Positions 1 to 8,200 of a DNA stretch of 64,000 bases are shown here, in pieces; within the stretch, counting starts at the first letter, position 1, and every line of letters begins with the position of its first letter. The notes under the pieces are model-generated. The model was not told the DNA's origin, searched no databases, and saw only the letters and a program-made list of their open reading frames with translations. The stretch covers positions 3,882,561-3,946,560 of the forward strand of contig JAKZAP010000003.1 in assembly GCA_023053575.1 (NCBI GenBank), written 5' to 3'. Made by a program: the position numbers and the translations under genes. This stretch comes from Branchinecta lynchi (lineage: Eukaryota; Arthropoda; Branchiopoda; Anostraca; Branchinectidae).

Positions 1-630
1 GTAAATAAAGTCTTTTGTATTAATAGGAAGGTAGATTAATTGTCTAGGATTCTCAACAATTTGACAACCCGGTTCTGTATTAGGAACAAATGTCCAAATG
101 ACATCTGATTTACTTTTGTTTACGATAGAACTGTTTACGAGAGAGCAGTGAATTTGAATTTTATCAACGCTTCTTGTTATATTCGGAAGCTTTGTACCTT
201 CATTGATTTTCTTAGATATCTCACTATCCTTCTCAAATCCTAAAATCTGACACAAGTCACTATTAAATCTAAACATATATTTTTCTTGTAATAGTATGAC
301 AAATCTCATAGATGCTGGATTGGATGAAATTACAATAGGACATTTATCTTTTGGGGTATCAAAATACTGACACAAAAAATAATTCAAACAATCATCGTTA
401 TACATCCCATTAGGAATAGTTACATTCATCCATTCTGTTGCATTATTATCTTCATCTTTCCTGTATTGAAATGTATTATTTCCAAATTTATCACTTATAT
501 TATGCCACGAATACCACAAAGTACACTGATTCAAACCTATTTCATAATCCCAATTACGATTCAATTCGATTGGTTGACTAAATGTTATATCAATGATACT
601 TTCATTACCTTCAATGTTTAACAACACCAT
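1..630 (-). CDS. Penton-like minor capsid protein, C-terminus off the window
   Basis: This is the 5' part (about 210 codons) of a gene that is complete in copy 2 (51432-52154, 240 aa). It starts at the ATG complementary to 628-630, inside the TAAATG signature. The near-identical copy-2 partner and the position upstream of the capsid block identify it as the Polinton minor capsid (penton, single jelly-roll) protein expected at capsid five-fold vertices. I see a beta-rich, cysteine-containing sequence with no transmembrane segment, and no frameshift in the visible part. The family call rests on overall resemblance and neighbourhood rather than a short diagnostic motif. Confidence 0.8.
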   Translation of the reverse strand, partial: MVLLNIEGNESIIDITFSQPIELNRNWDYEIGLNQCTLWYSWHNISDKFGNNTFQYRKDEDNNATEWMNVTIPNGMYNDDCLNYFLCQYFDTPKDKCPIVISSNPASMRFVILLQEKYMFRFNSDLCQILGFEKDSEISKKINEGTKLPNITRSVDKIQIHCSLVNSSIVNKSKSDVIWTFVPNTEPGCQIVENPRQLIYLPINTKDFIY

Positions 631-633
631 TTA

Positions 634-1458
634 TTAGAAATATTTTTTATATATTGAATTGTAATTTCTCTTCGTAAGAAATTTATTTCGCATTAACGAA
701 TCCAAAATATCAATAGCTTCATTTCTCACCTTGTCAGATGTATTTCCGTTTACTCTGCTACCTATCAAAGTGTATAATTTTGAAATCATTTCATCACAGT
801 TCATAAATATTCCAGTTCCTTTTTGTTGAACTAAAAATGGGGAATTAGTTCGAATGCTGGTTAACCTCTCCTTGTATTCTCTTATAAATTCAAGGATTTC
901 ATCATAGCTAGAGTAACCTTTACCTTTTTTCCCGCCATAACTTTGACTTAGAGATGTCAAACGTTCTAGAGCCTCATCTATATCCGTATGATGCTTAATG
1001 TAATACGTAGGCATTTTAAAATAAGTATCAGTGCCACCCCGCGATTCTACATGTTTTAAATTAATCTGATTTAACAACTCTTGGGTAATATCTTTATTCA
1101 TATCAACGGATAGTGGTCCTAAATCGGGAGAAGGTTCTAAAGCGGGTGCTCGACTCGATTCCTCTGAAGTAGTGGTCTGTAAAGCTGTTTTAAATGTATC
1201 ACCTAATCTGATAAACCGTCTTCTTGAATTATTATCACCTTCAAGTAGTTTATTAATTATCGTTTCAGCGTTCTCTTGTAATTTTTTGATGGTATCTTTA
1301 GTGTTTTCTTTTTGTGCTATAATAACTGGAGCGTTTAATTCTGAAGCATATTCCCGAAATCCTGCCTTCTCCATCTCATTTTGTTGAACCTTGCTTCTCT
1401 GAATTTCTCTGTTCTTCACTATATCCGATAACATATCACTCAAGCGTCTTGAATCCAT
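634..1458 (-). CDS. Polinton protein of unknown function (274 aa)
   Basis: A complete 274-aa ORF between the integrase and penton genes; the start is the ATG of TATAAATG. The N-terminal 80 residues are charged and look helical. The middle (about 90-125) is Ser/Pro rich and probably disordered. A conserved-looking block, about 145-274, includes a GGKKGKGYSS loop and a C-terminal segment with the pattern 'LYTLIGSRVNGNTSDKV...IL..L...KFL..R.YN.IYKKY'. Comparable C-terminal blocks occur in uncharacterised Polinton ORFs, from memory of the family. The copy-2 homologue (50604-51428) has the same length with a few substitutions, so the reading frame has been kept. A virion or core role is only a guess from its position among structural genes. 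Confidence 0.85.
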   Translation of the reverse strand: MDSRRLSDMLSDIVKNREIQRSKVQQNEMEKAGFREYASELNAPVIIAQKENTKDTIKKLQENAETIINKLLEGDNNSRRRFIRLGDTFKTALQTTTSEESSRAPALEPSPDLGPLSVDMNKDITQELLNQINLKHVESRGGTDTYFKMPTYYIKHHTDIDEALERLTSLSQSYGGKKGKGYSSYDEILEFIREYKERLTSIRTNSPFLVQQKGTGIFMNCDEMISKLYTLIGSRVNGNTSDKVRNEAIDILDSLMRNKFLTKRNYNSIYKKYF

Positions 1459-1474
1459 TTATATACAAGTAATT

Positions 1475-2460
1475 TTATTTCATAATAAATTTTGAAAGTT
1501 CTTTTTCATAAAACCCTCCTTGAATTAATTCCCCACTTTTGTCAGATATTTCATAAGTAATGGGAATGGTAGGTCTGATGGTTGCTATCTGAAATACTTC
1601 ATCCGTATAATTAGGTAAATATCCTTTATCGAAAATACTTTTTTCTTTTTACTTTTTTCTTTTTTAATTCTGACTAAATCCCCTACTTTGACGTTTCCTG
1701 TGATTTTGTAGTCATCTACTGGAGGAAACAGAGCACTAAAAACCTTTTTCTGATTAACCTTTTTACTAGCATCAACTGGTTTCATTTGTATTGAACGGTG
1801 GTACGAGTTATTATAATTACTCACAAATAAAGGTAAAATTTCAATCCAATTAGTAGTGTTATTGTGAGTGAAATATTTCCATAACTTTTCTTTAAGCGTT
1901 CTGTTGAATCGTTCTACAATTTGCGCTTTCAATTCGCTTTCAGATGCAAACCAGTGTATGCCGTTATTTTTCAAAAAAGTTTGAACATTTCTCATCACAA
2001 ATTCCTTACCTTTATCAGTTTGTAACTTTCTAGGAATTCTTTCTTTAAATATATGACTGAATGCTTTTATTATTTCAGCACCCATTTTGTCTTTCAGAGG
2101 GATACACCAAGCATATTTACTAAAGCAATCAATAACAGTTAAAATGTAATTTGTTTTATTATTTTCTTTTTTATATTTCTGCATGTCAACTAAATCAGCT
2201 TGCCATTGCTCATCAACATAGTGAACATACACTCGCCTCCTTTCAAAGTTATGATAGGAAGGTTTGTGTAACGTATACACATTCTCATTTTGCAACACAT
2301 TTTTTATTTTATCCTTGGAAACCTTAACACCATTTTCTTTTAATTTTCTGTAAATATCATCCACACCTGAATAATTAGAATAATACGTCTTTAAAATATC
2401 TGTTTCTGCGTTGAGGTTTTTTTTAAAAAGCGATTTTTCCTCGATCCGCAAATAACACAA
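1475..2460 (-). pseudogene. Retroviral-type integrase, frameshifted near the C-terminus
   Basis: The DDE integrase core is intact: QADLVDM with the first Asp, QTDKGKEF with the second, and the catalytic Glu in VERFNRTLK. This enzyme would integrate the linear element and produce 6-bp target duplications. Compared with copy 2, a direct 14-bp duplication in an A/G-rich tract (about 1640-1655) throws translation out of frame. The C-terminal domain of roughly 60 residues is replaced by a short unrelated tail ending at 1585. The original stop would be at 1475. As in copy 2, no ATG occurs in this frame before the catalytic core. The frame lies at -1 to the zinc ribbon ORF (2391-2558), overlapping it across a slippery run at 2418-2427. 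Confidence 0.88.
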
Positions 2461-2558
2461 TTCCCTTTCAGCATTGGAACATTATTTTTTTGTGACACTG
2501 CCTTAAACATTGATTCAGTGTCAGTGCTCTTTTTACATTTCATACAATAAATCTCCAT
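2391..2558 (-). CDS. 55-aa zinc ribbon (DUF5679-like), copy 1
   Basis: A short ORF of 55 codons beginning at the ATG of CTAATAAATG. Two CxxC pairs (C5/C8 and C34/C37) are separated by 25 residues, with an MLKG stretch just before the second pair. This is the layout of small viral and archaeal DUF5679-type zinc ribbons. It ends in a Lys-rich tail that overlaps the integrase frame by about 70 nt. The sequence is identical in copy 2. I infer that it is either a free nucleic-acid-binding protein or, after a -1 frameshift, the N-terminal zinc domain of the integrase. Confidence 0.8.
   Translation of the reverse strand: MEIYCMKCKKSTDTESMFKAVSQKNNVPMLKGNCVICGSRKNRFLKKTSTQKQIF
2418..2427 (-). promoter_or_regulatory. 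Candidate -1 frameshift site, zinc ribbon to integrase (copy 1)
   Basis: On the minus strand the zinc ribbon codons TTT-TTA-AAA-AAA form T_TTA_AAA overlapping A_AAA_AAA in the correct phase for simultaneous -1 slippage. Slippage leads directly into the integrase frame. The site is identical in copy 2 (49649-49658). I see no convincing stimulatory hairpin within 15 nt downstream. Confidence 0.5.
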
Positions 2559-2589
2559 TTATTAGAAAACAATTTTTATAAACGAAAAG

Positions 2590-2922
2590 CTACCAACCCT
2601 TCATTTTCCGCTGGATGTAGGAAATGCAGTGAAAACCACAGTTTAATTCATCTATATTTTGAACAGCAAGATTTTCATAAGCTATTTTTTTCTTTGAAGT
2701 TTTTAGATATTTAACTATTTCTTTTCCTGGAGGAATACCGAAAGAATCGAAAAATTCGACATGGGGATATTCAGGTAGATTACAATAGGCAACCCAATGT
2801 GTTCCAGGCATTCCACGTTTGTCATAGTTGATTACACCACATTCCGAATCGTTTATATGTTTGGGTAGCGTATCTAAAGAGAACACACCTCTAAACTGTG
2901 GTATACTCCCTAATGCATCCAT
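2590..2922 (-). CDS. Adenain-like cysteine protease (C5 family), copy 1
   Basis: A 110-aa protein with the adenovirus-protease triad layout: His42 in GTHWVAY, Asp59 in EFFDSFG, Gln88, and Cys95 in LNCGFHC. Such proteases cleave capsid and core precursors during virion maturation. The N-terminal FRGVFSLDTLP block is typical of Polinton and adintovirus proteases. The protein is shorter than adenain (about 200 aa). Unlike almost all other genes here it has no TAAATG start, only an ATG inside TATTATGG. The same frame stays open upstream across the end of the pX gene (-1 relative to pX) and contains a slippery heptamer. It may therefore be made as a pX-protease fusion. Sequence is identical to copy 2. 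Confidence 0.9.
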   Translation of the reverse strand: MDALGSIPQFRGVFSLDTLPKHINDSECGVINYDKRGMPGTHWVAYCNLPEYPHVEFFDSFGIPPGKEIVKYLKTSKKKIAYENLAVQNIDELNCGFHCISYIQRKMKGW

Positions 2923-2945
2923 AATATCAAAATTGGTTAGAGGTC

Positions 2946-3512
2946 CTACTTTACTTTTGCTTCTTTTTTGATGTCCCCGTTTTTTGACTTCCTAGGCCTT
3001 CCACGTACCCCATGACCGACAACTTTTTGTGTTCCAGGGAGTGTAAGCGCTCCACCTGTGTTGACATCATCGGTTTTTTTCTTAGGTCTTCCCCGTACAC
3101 CATTACCCACAACTTTTTGCGTTCCAGGAAGTGTAAGCGCTCCACCTGTGTTGGTTATGTTATCCACCAATTTCTTACCAGCGAATGTACCCAAAGCAGC
3201 AGCTCCGCTTGTTAAAGCTGCCTTACCAAGGGCTACAGCTAGCGGTATTAAAAATGGAAGTAATCCACCTTTTTGAATCGCTTCTCTCATCTGCTTGTAT
3301 GATACATCTATGTCACAACCCTTATTATTCATTTTACATGTTTCAATTTTATCAATTTGTCGTTTACTTAAAAGTAACTTAACTGGTTCTCGTTCATTTT
3401 GTCTACTATGACTAACACGTATCTGACATTTTTGTTTAGCATCAAAACATTTCTTCAGCTTTCCTTTCTGAAGCTTTGACAAATAAACTGTATACTCCAT
3501 TGTTTCAACCAT
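2946..3512 (-). CDS. pX-like core protein with AT-hooks (188 aa), copy 1
   Basis: Three parts can be seen. Residues 1-80 are basic with four Cys. Residues 82-113 are a hydrophobic, Gly/Ala-rich segment beginning GGLLPFLIPL, reminiscent of the C-terminal hydrophobic segment of adenovirus pX. Residues 121-180 are two near-identical 30-aa repeats, each ending in an AT-hook (RGRPK at 140-144, RGRPR at 170-174), followed by a Lys-rich tail. I infer a membrane-active or DNA-condensing virion core protein. It starts at TAATAAATG. The two AT-hook repeats look like an internal duplication; in copy 2 the first hook is lost by an in-frame deletion. Confidence 0.78.
   Translation of the reverse strand: MVETMEYTVYLSKLQKGKLKKCFDAKQKCQIRVSHSRQNEREPVKLLLSKRQIDKIETCKMNNKGCDIDVSYKQMREAIQKGGLLPFLIPLAVALGKAALTSGAAALGTFAGKKLVDNITNTGGALTLPGTQKVVGNGVRGRPKKKTDDVNTGGALTLPGTQKVVGHGVRGRPRKSKNGDIKKEAKVK
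2979..2985 (-). promoter_or_regulatory. Candidate -1 frameshift heptamer A_AAA_AAC, pX to protease (copy 1)
   Basis: The complement reads AAAAAAC, with AAA and AAC in phase with the pX frame (start 3512). A -1 slip enters the protease frame before the pX stop at 2946. The equivalent site in copy 2 is 49091-49097. Confidence 0.5.
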
Positions 3513-3542
3513 TTATTAGGGAATAAATTTATCATATAAATT

Positions 3543-4277
3543 TTATTTCTTTAGTTTAGTTTTCATGAAGTCTTCTGTTTTCTTAACAAAATCTTGATCA
3601 ACAGGTTTTTGCTCTAAAAGCCTTTTTAAAATGTTTACGACTGCTCTTTCAATACCATTGATATGCAGATTTTGGTCCAAATCATTTGAACCAATAAAAC
3701 TGCTCAATTTTTGTTGGTTTTCGAGCTTTTTGTCAATACTTTTCCTAAGGTCAAGAAGCTTTTTGTCAATACTGTTGCTAAGGTCGCCAATCTTCGTTTC
3801 AATACTTTGGCTAAGGGCTTGTTGGTTTTCGAGCTTTTTGTCAAAATCTAAAAGATACGTAGTTAACGTTCCTAAATTAACAGCATCATGTTTGTTTCTA
3901 GGATCTTGAACATTTGTGATAACTTTATTCCCAGCATCAAGTTCTTTATCAGTAACCTGAATTGTTTGTTTTACAAATAATCCTTTATCTTTGATCCTTA
4001 CCATTGCATTGTCAGGAGAATCATCTACCAAGGTTAATCTGTTAATATCTTCGCTAAAATATTGATTGGCTTGCACTTGTTCTGCAGTTATTTGTTCTTT
4101 AAACTGATTCAAAATAATAGTCATCAACCTTAAGCTAATCGCATCCTGATCTGCTTTGGCATCACCTAAATTAACAATTCGCCTATCCTGTAGGTTAATG
4201 TTACCGTTTTCGTCAGTAACTACCTTTGCATTCGATTCGTTACTAACCTTTTTTCCGACACTACCAAATTTATTCAT
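3543..4277 (-). CDS. Tail-fibre/spike-like protein (244 aa), copy 1
   Basis: No named family is certain. Two motifs of the form 'I.N(L/V)..(P)...DA(I/V)' appear at 33-46 (RRIVNLGDAKADQDA) and 119-133 (VITNVQDPRNKHDAV). This pattern is common in trimeric phage tail fibres and head fibres. Residues about 140-190 hold heptad-like repeats (SIDKKL twice, KLENQQ twice) that suggest a coiled coil. The charged C-terminus ends KTKLKK. I infer a homotrimeric fibre or spike that could sit on the penton. The start is at TAATAAATG, directly downstream of the ATPase gene. Copy 2 lacks about 40 residues of the coiled-coil part without breaking the frame. Confidence 0.62.
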   Translation of the reverse strand: MNKFGSVGKKVSNESNAKVVTDENGNINLQDRRIVNLGDAKADQDAISLRLMTIILNQFKEQITAEQVQANQYFSEDINRLTLVDDSPDNAMVRIKDKGLFVKQTIQVTDKELDAGNKVITNVQDPRNKHDAVNLGTLTTYLLDFDKKLENQQALSQSIETKIGDLSNSIDKKLLDLRKSIDKKLENQQKLSSFIGSNDLDQNLHINGIERAVVNILKRLLEQKPVDQDFVKKTEDFMKTKLKK

Positions 4278-4293
4278 TTATTATAGAAATAAA

Positions 4294-4971
4294 TTATCCG
4301 GTAAATTTTTCAAAGTTTTTCCTGTACTTAAGGGTTTTATCTTTTATTTTTAAATCTATGAAGAAAAAACCGTAGCCCTTGGTTGCAGTCTCGAATTGTT
4401 TGAGAAATTTTTCATCGTCTATACTGGATACATGGCTTTGTCTTATTAATTTTACTTCTTTTGGATTAGAACACTGAAAGAATGCAAAATAATTGCACTG
4501 GAGCCTTACCACCTTTGGCGTTTTATGATAGCTCTGTGATAAATAAACAATCGAGGCATTTTTCTTTCTTCCTCTTATGAATAAATCTTCTATTTTCTTC
4601 TGGTCTTTTTCAGTGACAAAATCGTCAAAGATAATCAAGTTTTGGTACTCGGGGTCTAAGTCGTCAACATCGACAATATCATCAAGATTGTTACTTACTG
4701 TTAAGACTTTCGATTTGCATTGTGACTCCAAAGTGGTTAAATTGGTTATAAGGTCTTGATATTTATCTTCTTCAAGATCTTTAGCATACAAGTATATTCG
4801 GTTGAAACAAAGATATTCATAAATTAAATTCAAAAGAAGGTTAGTTTTCCCTGTTCCAGAACTACCACAAATTAAGAGTCTAAATGGCCACTGAGGTGCA
4901 AGGTCGTGCTTATTCTGATAAGTGTTCTTTTCACTAAAGTCATAGACTTTGATTGGAGCCTTTTCATTCAT
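4294..4971 (-). CDS. FtsK/HerA-type genome packaging ATPase (225 aa), copy 1
   Basis: Walker A is GSSGTGKT at 36-43 and Walker B is NLIIFDDF at 111-118 with an acidic pair. The size and layout match the A32-like packaging ATPases of Polintons and large DNA viruses, which pump the genome into preformed capsids. A short lid/sensor region and 'SIVYLSQSYHKTP' follow. The start is the ATG of AAATAAATG. It lies just downstream of the AAGTAGGTACTT repeat array that separates it from PolB. It differs from copy 2 by very few substitutions, so both copies look functional. Confidence 0.93.
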   Translation of the reverse strand: MNEKAPIKVYDFSEKNTYQNKHDLAPQWPFRLLICGSSGTGKTNLLLNLIYEYLCFNRIYLYAKDLEEDKYQDLITNLTTLESQCKSKVLTVSNNLDDIVDVDDLDPEYQNLIIFDDFVTEKDQKKIEDLFIRGRKKNASIVYLSQSYHKTPKVVRLQCNYFAFFQCSNPKEVKLIRQSHVSSIDDEKFLKQFETATKGYGFFFIDLKIKDKTLKYRKNFEKFTG

Positions 4972-5009
4972 TTATTTAGGAAGAATTTTTCATTATAAGA
5001 TTTACTTGA

Positions 5010-5263
5010 GTATTTTAAGTATATACTTGAAGTTTTGAAGTAGGTACTTGATTTTTTGAAGTAGGTACTTGAAGTTTTTAAGTAGGGACTTGAAGTTTTG
5101 AAGTAGGTACTTGATTTTTTTAAGTAGGTACTTGAAGTTTTGAAGTAGGTACTTGAAGTTTTTAAGTAGGTACTTGAAGTTTTGAAGTAGGTACTTGAAG
5201 TTTTTAAGTAGGTACTTGAATTTTTTAAGTAGGTACTTGAATTTTTTAAGTAGGTACTTGAAT
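5010..5263 (-). repeat. Iteron-like tandem array, core AAGTAGGTACTT (copy 1)
   Basis: About 13 units of roughly 20 bp lie between the PolB stop and the ATPase gene. Each unit has the 12-bp near-palindrome AAGTAGGTACTT (arms AAGTA/TACTT) and a spacer such as GAAGTTTTG. The array is shared with copy 2 at 46943-47205. Possible roles are an origin or packaging signal, or a control region for the structural genes. Confidence 0.9.
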
Positions 5264-8200
5264 TTAATGTTTATAACCTAAAGGTAAAGTTGTAAATTTA
5301 TCGCTTGATACTATCCTTTTATCATCCTTAGGATCTAACGCTTTTTTATTCTGTTCTTCTAGAAACATATTGTGCTTGTATGATCTTAAGTTATACTGGG
5401 TTATAGAAAGGTTTTCCGTTTTACCAAACAGTACATCCTTATAGTTTTGAATCGTAATTTTATCTTTAACTATATTGGTTTTTATTCCTTTCAGTTTTTT
5501 GCTAGCTTTTGAAGGGTCTTGGTTGTCCTTTAAATAAGCATATACTTTTGATCGTAATCCAACAAACTCTGTCATAACCTGTCCACCTAATTCATCTTTC
5601 ATCATTCCTATCACTTTCTTATTTACACTAGGAAACCCATATGGATTATCTTTCGCATAATCAGATGTATCGAACCTCTCATTCAAATCTTGTTTGATAT
5701 CTTCATAGAAATCTTCGGTTCGAATGTCGTATATGAAAGAATCAGTGTCCATATAACACAAATCAATTTTATCTCCATATTTAGGCTTCATATAATCATA
5801 ATGGAATTCATACATCAATAACTTGGATAGTTCCAATACAGCAAAGCCGATATACATTGGTTTGTCTAATTTTATCTTTTCCTTCGACATTCTTGCCACT
5901 GAAAAGATTTCACTGAATATTATTTCAGATTTAAAGTTGGGTTTCTTTATTATTTTTTCTCTTGTTGCATCATCCGTTATTATTTCCATATCCGCTCGCT
6001 TCCTTACGTTTTCCATAGTTTTTCCAAAGCAAGCATTATTCATCAGTTTAAAGAAATCCTTTTCAAAATCATTTGTACCTTTAGTTCTAAGTGCTGTGTT
6101 GTGGTCTATATATCCTTTTAAGTAAGCACTTTCAGTGAATCCTAGTATTCTGTGTACTCTCTTCAATATCAAGCCTTTTTGTAAATAGAATTCTAGATTC
6201 CTGTGGTGAACTACATAGTTGGTTTTATCTAATACTGTGGTACATAGCTTACCGTTAAAGTGTTCGGGTGCTAATGGTAAATCCTTGTGTAATTCGTGTA
6301 GTTCTTTTGGATATTCTAAATCTACTTCATATATAGCACCTACATTCTGTAATTTCATTATCGAATTGATATGAGTTTTTAGATAGTTGTAATACTCGAT
6401 TGATTCGTATTCATTCCTTTCTTTCAAATCATCCGGTATGGAAATGAATTGGAAATCATTCGCTGGTAAATTCTGCGACATTGCCCACCCATATAAATTA
6501 TTAGCATCTAAATACATTAAATAATTAGATGGCTTATTCTTATTATAATCACTTGTATATTTATTATTTGCTTTTGCGTATCTTTTTATACATTGGGATA
6601 CACCACCTCTTATTCCCTTTTCAATGAATGTATACATGTCTTCCTTTGAGAATAACGGCAAGTCTACTTTCGAATGCTTTAGGAAAGCATTCCATGTTAG
6701 TCCTGGAGCTGAGAAGTAATGAAGTGGATCCAGATCATAATTATGTATACAAACGTTCCTGAAATTCTCCACAACGTCTGATAGAATTAACACATCACTT
6801 TTTAGATTTAATTTGGTATAATCAAGTAATGTTTCACAGTTAAATTGCTTCCATATAGATACCGCTCTTTTATAATCACTTTTGTCAATACCTTTCCCCG
6901 TCAACCTAGAATAAAAGCTTTCTATTGGTGGTAACTTTGCACATTTCATTTTATCGAAACTATCTACGAATTCATAGGGATACACCCCTTTTTTAATTAT
7001 TTCTTTGAATTCATCGTCATTTTTGAAGCTGTTAGATGTGAATTTGAAATTCTGTCTTAGATGATTACAAGGTACTTTGCAATCACATTTTGCTAAATTT
7101 GCTGATAGTTTGTCTAAAGATGAAGCCATAAATCTAATCGAATCTATAAACCGGATCTCATATTTTATTTCCGTATCCGTCTTTCTTATACTTATTGATT
7201 TCGAGAATGATATGAAACTTTCTGCACTTTCAAAAATTCCGTTATCAGGTATCAATTCTCTAACAAACAGATGGGAATCATATTTAGATAAATTATGCAT
7301 TACTACCGGGATATGCCTAGGAATCCTGTATTTCATATTACATTCAGCATGAGCAAATCCCCTATCTTCTCCTGTCATGTGGTCGTGATCAAAGTGAGGA
7401 TTTTCAGTAATTTCAGTTGTACAGATGTGACAAGTCTTATTCATTAGATTTTTCCATTTTTCGGTAATTTCTGCATTGGTATAAGTATGGTTTCTTTGTC
7501 TGCTTTCATATTTGTTTGCAATTTCTGTGGATACTTTTGTAATGGTTTTAACAAAATGTTTTGCAGCGTCTTCACCGAAATAATCGTAGTATTTGTTCTG
7601 GTTTGTATCAAAGGAACAGCATACCTGAAATCCGTAAGCAAATGGCTTCTGTTTGGCCACTTTTATTGTTTTCTTCCCGTTTACCTGATTGTATTCTTCG
7701 TTATAAGACTCAAAGTCTGCTATTATGCAATAAGGTACTTTCATTTGTTTTGCAATATTTTTATATTGTATACTTGAACCTTCAGGAGGCATTATTATAT
7801 CAGGATCTTCGCAATTATTTTTACTTTCATGTTTTTCATATTGTTCTTCTTTTGTAAAATGCCTTCCGCAATAAGTGCAGAGGTATGTCTTTGTTTTCTT
7901 TTTAGATATTTGAGGACCAACTAATCTGCTCAGATCCTTTACCAGTACATAATGATTATCGAAATACAATAAATGAACGATATGTTTTGCAGTTTTCCCA
8001 TTAATTGTACTTTTTAGTATATGACTTCTGATAATTTTCTCTTTTTCAATTTGAAATAAACAAATCTTAATGTTGTATCTATTTTCAAATTTGTGTATAT
8101 CTTTAGTATCCATTGGGAAGTTGGTAACCCCTTCGAAATCAAATTCGTTTTCATATTGTTTATAATTTGATAGTCTATCAACATGATCCTTAGCTGGATG

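Noticed and set aside
2951..3145. 64-codon minus-strand ORF overlapping the pX gene
   Set aside because: It is a shifted-frame reading of the pX repeats (a shadow ORF).
5010..5263. AAGTAGGTACTT array as coding repeat
   Set aside because: It begins right after the PolB stop, has no sustained frame and is non-coding in both copies.
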